From DASSYK01 sp036258315 (GTDB lineage: Bacteria; Actinomycetota; Thermoleophilia; Solirubrobacterales; 70-9), in the NCBI GenBank assembly GCA_036258315.1, contig DATADX010000018.1, positions 1-62,695 on the forward strand: 62,695 nucleotides of DNA, written 5' to 3'. This document shows, one piece after another, positions 41,911 through 50,293 of the stretch (within the stretch, counting starts at the first letter, position 1; each line of letters begins with the position of its first letter). The translations under genes and the position numbers were made by a program. The notes under the pieces are model-generated. The model did no database searches. It was not told the DNA's origin and worked only from the letters and a program-made list of their open reading frames with translations.

Positions 41911-42789
41911 CTAAGTGAGCGCGGGGCTGGGGGCGGGGGCGGCGACGGCGAGCTCCCGGCGTTCGGCGGCCAGCTCGATCGCGGCGGGGTCGCCGCCGAG
42001 CTCGACCCAGCGCTCGGCCGCGGCCTCGCCGAAGCGGTCGAGGAACTCGTCCGAGTGGAGTGGGTCGTGGTGGAAGAGCATCAGCCGCTTCGCCTCGACC
42101 CGGCGCGCGAACGTGAGCGTGTCGCTCAGCTTCGAGTGGCCCCAGCCGACGTGATCGGAGTACTCGGCGTCGGTGTACTGGCAGTCGTGGATCAGGAGGT
42201 CCGTGTCGCGGGCGAGGTCATAGCCCGAGATCCACTCCGGGTCCAGCTTCTCGAGCGGTGCGCCCAGCCCGGGCTCGTGGTCGGAGATGTAGGTGAGAGT
42301 GTTGTCGCCGTCCGTGACCCGATAGCCGAGGGTCGGCCCGCGGTGGGTGACGGCCTCGGCTCGGATCGTCGCGGGGCCGATCTCCCACTCGCTCGCGGGC
42401 GTATCGAGGAACGAGACGGAGCAGGGAAGCTCCCGGACCTCGACCGGCGAGAGCGGGGCGGAGATGTAGCGCGAGATCCTCTCCTCCAGGGAAGCCTCGG
42501 GGGAGGACGGCCCCCAGATCGTGATCTCGGAGTGCGACTGGAAGCACGGCGCGAAGAACATCAGCCCCTGGATGTGGTCCAGGTGGAGGTGGGTGAGGAG
42601 GATGTTGACCCGGGGCAGCTCGGCCGCGATCCCCACCCCGAGGCCCCGAATCCCGGTGCCCGCGTCGAGGATCAGGGTCGATCCGTCCGACAGCTCGAGC
42701 TCGACGCACGACGTGTTGCCGCCGTACCGGTTCATCTCCGGGCCAGGGGCGGGCACGGAGCCTCGCGCTCCCCACACCTTGACCTTCAT
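41911..42789 (-). CDS. MBL-fold metallo-hydrolase
   Basis: 292 residues. N-terminal MKVKVWGARGSVPAPGPEMN followed by RYGGNTSCVEL, metal motif THLHLDHIQGL, then ISDHEPG, IHDCQYTDAEY and HHDPLHSDE give a full set of metal ligands. The RGSxPxPG...GGNTxC start is typical of a subgroup that often accompanies sensory proteins; phosphodiesterase activity is plausible. ATG with a GGAGAGGAA ribosome-binding site. The PAS protein gene lies upstream on the same strand. Confidence 0.88.
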   Translation of the reverse strand: MKVKVWGARGSVPAPGPEMNRYGGNTSCVELELSDGSTLILDAGTGIRGLGVGIAAELPRVNILLTHLHLDHIQGLMFFAPCFQSHSEITIWGPSSPEASLEERISRYISAPLSPVEVRELPCSVSFLDTPASEWEIGPATIRAEAVTHRGPTLGYRVTDGDNTLTYISDHEPGLGAPLEKLDPEWISGYDLARDTDLLIHDCQYTDAEYSDHVGWGHSKLSDTLTFARRVEAKRLMLFHHDPLHSDEFLDRFGEAAAERWVELGGDPAAIELAAERRELAVAAPAPSPALT

Positions 42790-42886
42790 TCGGGATTCCT
42801 CTCCATCAAGCCTCTTACTTCCCTCTTACCACCGCGAGCCTACCTGCCCAAACGCACGAGCGCGACGGATCGCGTCGAGGCGTGTT

Positions 42887-43279
42887 TCACGTCACCGCGG
42901 GCCAGAGGAAGATCATCGCCCCCTCCTGGCCGCCCTCGGCGACGATCGGGAGGGCGGTCGACTCGATCTGGTGCTCGTCGCCCCTGACCGAGTGGATCTT
43001 GAAGCGGCCGTGCGCCGGCCGGCCCTGGCGCAGGGCCCTGGTGGTAGGCAGCTCCTCGATCGGAATCGGCTCGCCGCCCTCGCTGAACGGGCCGATCGCG
43101 TGTCCCCACTCCTCCGCCGACCTCCGCCCGAACTCCTCGAAGGAGATGCCGAGCAGTCCCCCGGCGGCCTCGTTGTAGAAGATCATCCCGCCGCGCGCGT
43201 CGACCAGGAAAGCCGGCGTCGAGAGGTTGGTGAGGAAGTTGCGAGCCAGAATCAGCTCGAGCGGCTTCTGGTCCAACAT
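42887..43279 (-). CDS. Single-domain PAS protein
   Basis: 130 residues covering one PAS domain: AFLVDARGGMIFYNEAAGGL, LGISFEEFGRRSAEEWGH, then HGRFKIHSVRGDEHQIESTA, LPIVAEGGQEGAMIFLWPAV. No output domain follows, so it would act through a partner. The MBL hydrolase gene is 97 bases downstream on the same strand, suggesting that pair. Ribosome-binding site GAGGGGAGG directly before the ATG. Confidence 0.85.
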   Translation of the reverse strand: MLDQKPLELILARNFLTNLSTPAFLVDARGGMIFYNEAAGGLLGISFEEFGRRSAEEWGHAIGPFSEGGEPIPIEELPTTRALRQGRPAHGRFKIHSVRGDEHQIESTALPIVAEGGQEGAMIFLWPAVT

Positions 43280-43339
43280 CCTCCCCTCTCGGATCGACCT
43301 CGTCGGCGCCCGGATTCTCGCACTAAGCTGGCGCTTCGG

Positions 43340-44887
43340 ATGGAGCGTGGGTTGCGAGTCCCGGGGATCCTGTCGGGCGCATGCTGTGCCCTCGCCTGCC
43401 TGCCGGCCGCCGCGGGCGCCCAGACACCGGGCCTGCCGCCGACCCCGATTCCGAGCGATCCGCTCGCCTCGGCCCCCTCATTCGAGGGCGCGACGGCGGC
43501 GGCGCGGCCGATCGAAGACATCCGCGAGCCTCCGCCCCACCCGTTCATGGCCCCGAACGGCCGCTCCAACATCCACGCCGACGCTTACCAGACCGACTCC
43601 TACCGGGTCTCCGGGCCGCTCGGCGACGGAACCGAGGTCTCGGCCCTGTTCGCTCGGGAGTGCGGCTCGGTGACGTTCGACTCGCAGGGCCGGATCGTCA
43701 CCGTCTGCGTCGGGCTCGACCGGCCGGTGCTCGCGCTGCTGCACCCCACGAGCCTGACCGTGCTCGCCGCCCTCGACCTCCCTCCCCGCAACACCCAGTC
43801 CGGCTCGAATCCGCTCACGGACTTCTCCGGCGGCGGCTACTTCTACCTCGACCACCGCGACCATGCGATCGTCGCGACGAACGACCGCCGCGTGCTCGAC
43901 GTCGGGATCGGCGCCGGGCCGGCGTTCACGGTCGCGCGGGCATACGATCTCGCCTCCGCGGTCGGCCCCCGCGAGGGGATCATCTCGGTGCTGCCCGATT
44001 GGAGCGGGAGGCTCTGGTTCGTGACCCGGGGCGGCCTCGTCGGCACGATCGACCGGGGGAGCGGCGCCGTCCACACGGTTCAGCTCGCGGGCGAGGGGAT
44101 CAGCAACTCCTTCGCGGTCGACGAGACAGGGGGAGTGTTCATCGTCTCCGACCGGGCGCTCTACCGCTTCGACGCCGGCCCGGGCGGGGAGCCGCTCGCG
44201 ACCTGGAGGCGGGCGTACCCGAACTCGGGAGTGCACAAGCCCGGCCAGAGCGACGCCGGCTCGGGCACCACGCCGACGCTGATGGGCCGCAAGTGGGTGA
44301 CGATCACCGACAACGCCGATCCGATGAACATCCGCGTCTACCGCCGCGGCAAGCGGCTCCGCAAGACGAAGCGCGGACGAGCCCCGAAGCGGGCCGTGTG
44401 CGCGGCGCCGGTGTTCGCGCGCGGGGCGAGCGCCACCGACCAGTCGCTGATCGTTGCGGGCGGCGCGATCATCGCCGAGAACAACTACGGCTACTCAGGG
44501 ATCGCCGCCGTCCAGCTCGGCGCCACTACGCAGCCCGGCCTCGCGCGCGTCGACGTCCGCAAGGCCAAGAAGCGGAAGGACGGGAAGAAGCACGGCCGCC
44601 GGAAGCTCGTCTGCAAGCGGATCTGGACGAGCGCCGAGCGCGCGCCCTCCGTCGTCCCGAAGCTTTCGCTCGCGAACGGCCTCGTCTACACGTACACGAA
44701 GCCCGCGGGGACAGGGAGCGAGGACCCCTGGTACCTGACCGCGCTCGACTTCCGGACCGGAGCGACGGTCTGGCGCCGGCTCGGCGGCGGGGGTCTCGCC
44801 TTCAACAACAACTACGCGCCAGTGACGCTGGGCCCGGACGGGACCGCGTACGTGGGCGCCCTGCTCGGGCTGGTCGCGTTCCGCTAG
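43340..44887 (+). CDS. Secreted protein with beta-propeller-like (PQQ/SMP-30-type) body
   Basis: 515 residues. Signal peptide ~1-27 (VPGILSGACCALACLPAAAG, cleavage near AQT). The body has repeated Trp/Asp/Gly strand blocks: CGSVTFDSQGRIVTVCVGLD, LDHRDHAIVATNDRRVLDVG, LPDWSGRLWFVTRGGLVGTI, FAVDETGGVFIVSDRALYRF and LGPDGTAYVGALLGLVAF. They look like beta-propeller blades. A lysine-rich insertion (~400-425) interrupts it. No catalytic site recognised. A TAAGCT box ends 10 bases before the ATG. An extracellular binding or scaffold role is possible. Confidence 0.75.
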   Translation: MERGLRVPGILSGACCALACLPAAAGAQTPGLPPTPIPSDPLASAPSFEGATAAARPIEDIREPPPHPFMAPNGRSNIHADAYQTDSYRVSGPLGDGTEVSALFARECGSVTFDSQGRIVTVCVGLDRPVLALLHPTSLTVLAALDLPPRNTQSGSNPLTDFSGGGYFYLDHRDHAIVATNDRRVLDVGIGAGPAFTVARAYDLASAVGPREGIISVLPDWSGRLWFVTRGGLVGTIDRGSGAVHTVQLAGEGISNSFAVDETGGVFIVSDRALYRFDAGPGGEPLATWRRAYPNSGVHKPGQSDAGSGTTPTLMGRKWVTITDNADPMNIRVYRRGKRLRKTKRGRAPKRAVCAAPVFARGASATDQSLIVAGGAIIAENNYGYSGIAAVQLGATTQPGLARVDVRKAKKRKDGKKHGRRKLVCKRIWTSAERAPSVVPKLSLANGLVYTYTKPAGTGSEDPWYLTALDFRTGATVWRRLGGGGLAFNNNYAPVTLGPDGTAYVGALLGLVAFR

Positions 44888-44972
44888 GCGGCGTGACCCT
44901 GCCTCGCCCGACCGCGATGCGCCGCAGCCGGGCGAGGAGGTCCGAAGTGCCGCGGCTCGTTACGCGGCGAGG

Positions 44973-45122
44973 CTAGGCCTCGAGCTTCCCGATCTTGAAG
45001 ATCTTCGTACCGCAGTCCGGGCACGTGCCCTGGATCGCCGGGCGACCGTTCTTCATCGTGACCTGCTGCGGGTCCTTGATCTCAACCTTCTTGCGTTCCT
45101 TGACGCAGTAGCCCTCAGGCAC
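44973..45122 (-). CDS. DUF5679-type small zinc-ribbon protein
   Basis: 49 residues: PEGYCVKERKKVEIKDPQQV, then TMKNGRPAIQGTCPDCGTKI. One Cys near the N-terminus and a CPDC knuckle are consistent with a treble-clef or zinc ribbon, as in the DUF5679 family, where such short proteins occur alone or fused to topoisomerase. GTG 45122 has a very strong ribosome-binding site (AGGAGGTCC). A longer reading upstream is not supported. The promoter region carries a palindrome at 45192-45207. Confidence 0.85.
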   Translation of the reverse strand: MPEGYCVKERKKVEIKDPQQVTMKNGRPAIQGTCPDCGTKIFKIGKLEA

Positions 45123-45191
45123 CGAGGACCTCCTTTCAGAGCCGACTGGTGAGGCGACGCTAGAGCAAACCGCGGACGAGCGGGCGAGTTG

Positions 45192-45207
45192 ATGTGCGTA
45201 TTCGCAC
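45192..45207. promoter_or_regulatory. Palindrome upstream of the zinc-ribbon gene
   Basis: TGTGCG-TATT-CGCACA is a perfect 6-bp inverted repeat with 4-base centre, 70 bases before the DUF5679 start and just past the stop of the neighbouring coiled-coil gene (45211). It could be a regulator-binding site or a small hairpin terminator for that gene. Too short to decide. Confidence 0.35.
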
Positions 45208-45210
45208 AAA

Positions 45211-45912
45211 CTACGGTCGTGCCTGACCCGCTCCGATCGGAGGCGCGGCCTTCGCCTGGGGCGCGGGATTCGGGGCCTGCGCGGCAGCGTTCACCTGCGC
45301 CTTGACGGCGTTGAGCTGCGTCTGCAGGGTCGCGATCGTGGTCGCGCTCTGAGCCTGTTGCTGGCTCAGCGCCTGGACGCGCTGATCGAGCGAGGCGACG
45401 GTGTCGTTGAGGCTCTTGAGCTGTTTCTCGGTCGCCTCCTTGACCGCGCTCTGCGTGCCGGCGAGCGCCTCCTTGATCTCGTCGACGTCGTCCTTGGTGG
45501 CCGCGTCCCGCTGGTTGATGATCCCGAGCGCGAGAGCGCCGCCCGCGGCCAGGATCGCGAGGATCGCCGCGGCCCCGCCCAGGCGCACGATCCGCCTCTG
45601 CCTGCGCTCGATCTCGGCCATCCACCCCTGGATTCCCTCGATCCGCTCCTCGAGGTTGGGCTTGGAACCCTCCGCGGTCTGCTCCGGGACCTCCGCGGTC
45701 GCACCCCCGGCCTTCCCCTGCGGCGCCTCGACCTCGGTGGTCTTGGCCTCGGAGCCCTTCACCTCGGCGGTCTCCACCTCAGCGGTCTTCGCCCCCGGAT
45801 CCGATGCCTCGTCCCCCTTCGCGCCCTTGGCGGCCCCCTTCGAGCCGAATCCCCGGCCCAGGTACAGCCGCGACGAGAGCTTCGGCTTCGCGCGGGGCTT
45901 CCCCTCGGCCAT
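45211..45912 (-). CDS. Membrane-anchored coiled-coil protein with repetitive acidic N-terminus
   Basis: 233 residues. Residues ~30-85 are low-complexity repeats of [AT]EV[EK] and AK type (GAKTAEVETAEVKGSEAKTT). A TM helix lies at ~112-132 (GGAAAILAILAAGGALALGI), and a coiled coil at ~135-205 (EIKEALAGTQSAVKEATEKQ, LDQRVQALSQQQAQSATTIA). The topology suggests an extracytoplasmic coiled coil. ATG 45912 follows TAGGAT (45920-45925) by 7 bases. Unknown function. Confidence 0.7.
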   Translation of the reverse strand: MAEGKPRAKPKLSSRLYLGRGFGSKGAAKGAKGDEASDPGAKTAEVETAEVKGSEAKTTEVEAPQGKAGGATAEVPEQTAEGSKPNLEERIEGIQGWMAEIERRQRRIVRLGGAAAILAILAAGGALALGIINQRDAATKDDVDEIKEALAGTQSAVKEATEKQLKSLNDTVASLDQRVQALSQQQAQSATTIATLQTQLNAVKAQVNAAAQAPNPAPQAKAAPPIGAGQARP

Positions 45913-46019
45913 GTAACAGATCCTATTCGTGCGGTAGATCGATTCCGCGCCGCCCCCCTTAAGATCGGGGCCCCGCCCTCCGCGGCGCCCCATCTGACCC
46001 GATCCAAGGAGATTTCCGC

Positions 46020-47183
46020 ATGCCCGAAGCAGTGATCGTCGACACCCTGCGCACGCCGATCGGCCGCGCCTTCAAGGGATCCCTCGCCCAGCTGCGCCCG
46101 GACGAGACCGGCGCCTTCGTGATCGACCAGGTGCTCGAGCGCAATCCCGACGTCGACCCGGCCTCGGTCGACGAGGTGTTCGCCGGCTGCGGGATGCCGC
46201 AGGGCCTGCAGGCCTTCAACATCGCCCGGATCATGGTCCTGCTCTCCGAGCGGCTGCCGCAGGAGGTGACCGGGGTGACGATCTCGCGCTACTGCGCATC
46301 GAGCCTCGACTCGATCCGCCATGCGGCGAACTCGATTCGCGCCGGGCAGGGCGACACCTACATCGCGGCGGGCGTCGAATGGGTGAGCCGCTACAACGAG
46401 CGGACCGAGCCCGCCGGGGCCGCCGACCAGAATCCGAAGCTGCAGGGCAACGACGGGCAGCCGAACGCCTACATCGAGATGGGCCTCACGGCGGTCAACG
46501 TCGCCAAGCGCTACGAGGTCAGCCGCGCCGACATGGACAAGTTCGCGCAGCGCTCGCAGGAGCTCGCCGTCAAGTCACAGGAGGACGGCTTCTTCGACCG
46601 CGAGATCGTCCCCGTCAAGCTCGACGACGGGACCGAGGTCGCCAAGGACGATGGGCCGCGGCCGAGTTCGACGCTCGAGAAGCTCTCCGAGCTGCCCGAG
46701 GCCTTCGAGGGCGGCGGGGGGGTGACGGCCGGGAACTCGTGCCCGCTAAACGACGGCGCGGCCGCCGCGCTGGTGATGTCGGACGAGCGGGCCGAGGAGC
46801 TCGGCCTGACGCCGCGCGCGCGGATCGTCACCGCGGCCACCCACGGCAACGAGCCCGAGTACATGGGCGTCGCGCCAATCGGGGCGATCAAGACCGTGCT
46901 CGATCGCGCCGGGATGAAGATGGACGACGTCGGCACGGTCGAGCTGAACGAGGCCTTCGCGGCCCAGGTGATCCCGATCATGGCCGAGTGCGACATCCCG
47001 CTCGAGAAGCTCAACACCCACGGCGGCGCGATCGCCCTCGGGCATCCGTTCGGGATGACCGGCGCCCGGATCATGGGCACGCTCCTGAACGCGATGGAGA
47101 CCGACGATCACGACGTCGGGCTCGAGACGATGTGCGTCGCGGGCGGTCAGGGCGAGGCGATGATCGTCGAGCGCCTCAACTAG
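46020..47183 (+). CDS. Acetyl-CoA C-acyltransferase (thiolase)
   Basis: 387 residues. Catalytic Cys92 (SRYCASSLDS), second-site His in HGGAIALGHPFGMTGAR and Cys in MCVAGGQGEAMIVERL: complete thiolase triad. N-terminal EAVIVDTLRTPIGRAFKGSL is standard. Either a degradative (beta-oxidation) or biosynthetic thiolase; the family alone does not decide. Strong AAGGAG ribosome-binding site. With acyl-CoA dehydrogenase (51675) and crotonase (60313) in the window it suggests beta-oxidation, though they are not one operon. Confidence 0.93.
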   Translation: MPEAVIVDTLRTPIGRAFKGSLAQLRPDETGAFVIDQVLERNPDVDPASVDEVFAGCGMPQGLQAFNIARIMVLLSERLPQEVTGVTISRYCASSLDSIRHAANSIRAGQGDTYIAAGVEWVSRYNERTEPAGAADQNPKLQGNDGQPNAYIEMGLTAVNVAKRYEVSRADMDKFAQRSQELAVKSQEDGFFDREIVPVKLDDGTEVAKDDGPRPSSTLEKLSELPEAFEGGGGVTAGNSCPLNDGAAAALVMSDERAEELGLTPRARIVTAATHGNEPEYMGVAPIGAIKTVLDRAGMKMDDVGTVELNEAFAAQVIPIMAECDIPLEKLNTHGGAIALGHPFGMTGARIMGTLLNAMETDDHDVGLETMCVAGGQGEAMIVERLN

Positions 47184-47198
47184 CGACGGCCGGGCGGC

Positions 47199-48275
47199 TC
47201 AACCAGCGACGGCCGCCCGGAGCGGCTCGGCCGCCCTCCTCACCGCCGCCCGCGAGACGGCGCTGATCCCGACCGCATTGACGAACGCGTGGATCAGGTC
47301 CTCCTCGCGGCGGTGAGTGACTGCGACTCCGGCCTCCCGGAGCCGCTGCGCGTACGCCTCTCCCTCGTCGCGCAGGACGTCGAAGCCCGCCGTGACGATG
47401 TGGGCCGGCGGCGCTCCGGAGAGATCGGGCGCCAGCAGCGGGGAAACCTCCGGGTCGCTCGCCTCCCCGCCGCCCGACAGGTAGTGATCTCGGTACCAGT
47501 CCATCTGCCGCGCGGTCAGGAAGAAGCCGTCCCGGAACAGGCCATAGCTGCGGCTCTTCCTCGACACGTCCGTGATCGGATAGAAGAGGAGCTGGAACGC
47601 CGGCGAGGGCCCGCCGTCGCCCGCGATTCGCAGGCAGGCCGAAGTGGCCAGGTTCCCTCCGGCGCTGTCCCCGGCGATCGCGATCGCAGCGGGGTCGGCG
47701 CCGAGCTCGTCCGCGCGGGCGACGGCATCGCGGAAGGCCGCGACGGCGTCGTCGAGCGGGGCCGGGAACGGGTGCTCGGGCGCAAGCCGGTAGCCGACCG
47801 AGAGGACGCGCATCCCGGCCTCGCGGGCGAGGAACCGGCAGGTGCTGTCGGTGGACTCGAGGCTGCCGACCACCCAGCCGCCGCCGTGCAGGTAGACCAC
47901 GAGCGGTGAGTGCCCGCCGCGCGACCCCGGGCCATAGAGCCTCGCGGGCAGCCGTCCGACCGCGCCCGCGACGTCGAGTTCGCGCACCTCGGGGAGCTCG
48001 AAGCGCGGGCCGTAGGCGACGCGGGCCTCGCGATCGATCTCGGCGCGGGCCTCCGGAATGGGCAGGGTCTCGAACGACGGATGGGGGGAGCGGCGCTGGA
48101 GCCGCAGGAGCAGCTGAACGCCTGGGTCGAGACGCAGCCCGTCGATCACGGTCGGCGCCCCGGCCAGCCTCGACTGAACCGACGGGGGGAGGCGGCCGAC
48201 CCCCCGCGCCAGCCCCGCCTCGATGCGCTCCGAGAGGCGCGAGGGGGCCGGGGAACGTGGGGCCTGGGCCGGCAA
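47199..48275 (-). CDS. Alpha/beta hydrolase, HSL-type esterase/lipase
   Basis: 358 residues. Oxyanion motif YLHGGGWVVGS and nucleophile elbow GDSAGGNLAT (Ser) identify the hormone-sensitive lipase family; Asp in VTAGFDVLRDEGE and His in DLIHAFVNAVG complete the triad. Hydrolyses short-acyl esters. N-terminal cap of ~110 residues. Start is a TTG at 48275 with TAGGAT (48285-48290) 9 bases upstream. Ends 15 bases from the convergent thiolase stop. Confidence 0.9.
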   Translation of the reverse strand: MPAQAPRSPAPSRLSERIEAGLARGVGRLPPSVQSRLAGAPTVIDGLRLDPGVQLLLRLQRRSPHPSFETLPIPEARAEIDREARVAYGPRFELPEVRELDVAGAVGRLPARLYGPGSRGGHSPLVVYLHGGGWVVGSLESTDSTCRFLAREAGMRVLSVGYRLAPEHPFPAPLDDAVAAFRDAVARADELGADPAAIAIAGDSAGGNLATSACLRIAGDGGPSPAFQLLFYPITDVSRKSRSYGLFRDGFFLTARQMDWYRDHYLSGGGEASDPEVSPLLAPDLSGAPPAHIVTAGFDVLRDEGEAYAQRLREAGVAVTHRREEDLIHAFVNAVGISAVSRAAVRRAAEPLRAAVAG

Positions 48276-48327
48276 GACCCGCCGATCCTAGTCCCGAATC
48301 ACCAGAAGGCCGGCGCGGCCGGCCCAA

Positions 48328-48364
48328 GGAAACGACCCCCGGGAGGTTCTCGGGGGCCGTTTCC
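48328..48364. terminator. Long hairpin between esterase promoter and YGTN-repeat gene
   Basis: GGAAACG-A-CCCCCG (48328-48341) pairs with CGGGGG-C-CGTTTCC (48351-48364), a 14-position stem with a single A-C mismatch and 9-base loop. It lies about 42 bases beyond the stop of the minus-strand secreted protein (48406) and probably terminates it. On that strand the 3' arm is CGTTTCC, weakly T-rich. Confidence 0.6.
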
Positions 48365-48405
48365 CTGGTACCCGACGCGCCGGGCCCACCCCTACCCCTG
48401 GGGAA

Positions 48406-48960
48406 CTACGCGGTCGGTGCGGCGGGCGGAGGCGTGTGCACCTTGCCCGACACGCACTTTCCGAACGCGTTCTTGTGGTTGTGGTTCGTGCCGTAGAACT
48501 CGTCGAACGTCTTGCCGTCGTGCGCGGCCGGGAAGGCCGGGTCCGACTGCTCGGCCTTGCACGCCTTCGCCGCGTTGATGACGGCCTGCGTGTCCTCGCT
48601 CAGCTCAGGCGCCGCCTTGCGGCTGACGCACTTGCCGAACGCGTTGCGCTTGTTCTTGTTGGTGCCGTACCTCTCGGCGAACGCCTCGGCGCCGATGTCG
48701 TCGCGCTCCGCGCGACAGGCCTTGCTCGCGTTCTTGACCTCGGACTTGACCTCGGCGGCCTTGACGCCGAGGCAGTTCGGTGTCGCGGGCTTGCCGTAGA
48801 GCTCCTCGAAAGCATCGTGCCCGAGCGCCTTGCGTTCCTGCGCGCACTGCTTGCCGGCGAGCTTGCCGATCTGCTTGCCCTTGCTCCCGGCGGCGGCGCC
48901 ACCGGCGCTCAGTGCGAGCGCCAGCAGTGCGATGCCAACCAGCACCAGTCCTCTACGCAT
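48406..48960 (-). CDS. Secreted protein with three Cys/YGTN-type repeats
   Basis: 184 residues. Signal peptide MRRGLVLVGIALLALALSAG (cleavage near AAA). Three repeats follow, each ~45 residues: CAQERKALGHDAFEELYGKP...NCLG, CRAERDDIGAEAFAERYGTN...NAFGKCVS and CKAEQS...FDEFYGTN...NAFGKCVS. The consensus is C-x-x-E-x(n)-F-x-E-x-Y-G-T-N-x-N-x-x-N-A-F-G-K-C-V. Each repeat has two Cys, likely one disulfide. ATG 48960 has a GGAGGGA ribosome-binding site. No known domain recognised; extracellular binding is likely. Confidence 0.75.
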   Translation of the reverse strand: MRRGLVLVGIALLALALSAGGAAAGSKGKQIGKLAGKQCAQERKALGHDAFEELYGKPATPNCLGVKAAEVKSEVKNASKACRAERDDIGAEAFAERYGTNKNKRNAFGKCVSRKAAPELSEDTQAVINAAKACKAEQSDPAFPAAHDGKTFDEFYGTNHNHKNAFGKCVSGKVHTPPPAAPTA

Positions 48961-49047
48961 TCGATCCCTCCAGTCGCTTTGCGTGTTCACCCGCCTAAAG
49001 CGTCGCGGCCCGGCCCGGGGTTACGGGTTCGCGGCTAGGTTTCCGCG

Positions 49048-49682
49048 ATGGAGCTGATCCCGACCGTGATCAGCGCCGGCTACGCGACCGGGATCAACGC
49101 TTACGGGACCGTGCTGCTGCTGGGGCTGCTGGGCCGCGCCGGGTTCGGCGAGGTCCCCGACGGGCCGACGACGGACTCCGTGATGATCGGCGCGGGGGTG
49201 ATGTACGCGATCGAGTTCGTCACCGACAAGGTCCCCACCTCGACAACACCTGGGACCTCCTGCACACGCTGATCAGGCCGGCGATCGGGAGCGTGATCGG
49301 AGTCGAGTTCGCGGACCTCGACAACGCCGTGGGTGCCGAAGGAGGTGCTCGCCGGCGGCGGCGCCGGGGCGACCGCGCTGACGAGCCACGCGATCAAGGC
49401 GGGCCTGAGGCTCGGAATCAACGCCTCGCCGGAGCCCTTCTCGAACATCAACGTCAGCCTCGGCGAGGACGGGACCGTCGCCCTGGTGGTCGCGCTCGCT
49501 TTGAAGGAGCCGCTGATCGCATTGGGAATCGTGGTCGTGCTCCTCGCGATCGGAGTCGGGCTGTTGCTGGTGATGCGGAAGGCGATCCGGCGGGCGCTCG
49601 CGAACCGGCGCGAGCGCAAGGCGCCCTGTTCGAGGAGGGGCCGCCGCTCGAGCCGCCGGGTGACCCGCCCCCTCGTAGCTAG
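49048..49682 (+). pseudogene. DUF4126 membrane protein, interrupted by three frameshifts
   Basis: The reading MELIPTVISAGYATGINAYG...FVTDKVP continues in a second frame as YLDNTWDLLHTLIRPAIGSV, returns to the first at KEVLAGGGAGATALTSHAIK...LLVMRKAIRRAL, and finishes in the second (ALFEEGPPLEPPGDPPPRS) at 49682. Breaks lie near 49237 (one base missing in GTCCCCACC), 49330-49345 and 49620-49626. Joined, the protein is ~210 residues with several TM helices, normal for DUF4126. All parts are well conserved, so either recent decay or assembly errors. TAGGTT lies 6 bases before the ATG. Confidence 0.75.
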
Positions 49683-50293
49683 ACGCGCATCCCCTCGACC
49701 AGCCCGAGCAGGGCGGCCTCGGTCTCGGCGCGGGCCTCGTCGGGGTCCTCGGCGTTCGCGACGACGAATGCCGCCTCCGCCAGAGCCCCCAGCATCAGGT
49801 GGGAGAGCGTGTCGAGCGGCGCGGTCCGCAGCACGCCGGCCTCCATCGCGCCGCCCAGCGCCGCCTTCATCAGGCCCAGCCCGTAGCGCTCGTCGACCTC
49901 GCGCCACTCCGCCCAGCCCAGCACCGCCGGCGCATCGACGAGGCCGATCTGCTTGACGGCCGGCTCGGTGCACGAGTCCAGGAAGGCGCGCGTTCCCGCG
50001 ACGATCACCTCCCACGGGTCGGAGACCCCCTCGATCTTGGTCAGGATCCCAGCGACCAGTTGCTCCTCGACCCGCTCGTGGACGGCACGGAACAGGTCTC
50101 GCTTGTCGGCGAAGTGGTGGTAGAGCGCGCCCCGCGTGACCCGCGCACGCTTCACGATCTCCTCGGTGCCGACCGCCGCATAGCCGCGCTTCGCGAACAG
50201 CTCGAGGCCCGCATCGATCAGGGCGTCGCGGGTCTCGCGCGCGTTGTCCTCGCGGCGCCCCGGAACCCTGCCCGTGCTCGCTGACCTGGCCAT
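49679..50293 (-). CDS. TetR-family transcriptional regulator
   Basis: 204 residues. HTH at ~22-68: RDALIDAGLELFAKRGYAAV, GTEEIVKRARVTRGALYHHF, ADKRDLFRAV. The C-terminal ligand domain is of TetR_C type with a helix pattern ending LLGLVEGMRV. ATG 50293 lies inside a perfect 15-bp palindrome (50291-50305) and downstream of TAACAT (50303-50308), so it probably represses itself at the start codon. Divergent from the ECF sigma gene, and shares CTAG with the DUF4126 gene. Confidence 0.92.
   Translation of the reverse strand: MARSASTGRVPGRREDNARETRDALIDAGLELFAKRGYAAVGTEEIVKRARVTRGALYHHFADKRDLFRAVHERVEEQLVAGILTKIEGVSDPWEVIVAGTRAFLDSCTEPAVKQIGLVDAPAVLGWAEWREVDERYGLGLMKAALGGAMEAGVLRTAPLDTLSHLMLGALAEAAFVVANAEDPDEARAETEAALLGLVEGMRV

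Noticed and set aside
42521..43339. N-terminal extension (about 270 codons) of the secreted propeller-like protein
   Set aside because: It runs antisense through the MBL and PAS genes, while a clean signal peptide starts at ATG 43340.
43340..44887. PQQ-dependent dehydrogenase
   Set aside because: The body is blade-like, but the W-x-x-T/D repeats and PQQ-site residues of quinoproteins are not visible; only a generic propeller-like call is justified.
49333..49956. 207-codon plus-strand gene starting at 49333
   Set aside because: Its first 95 residues are the middle of the DUF4126 protein; the rest is Arg-rich antisense of the TetR gene.
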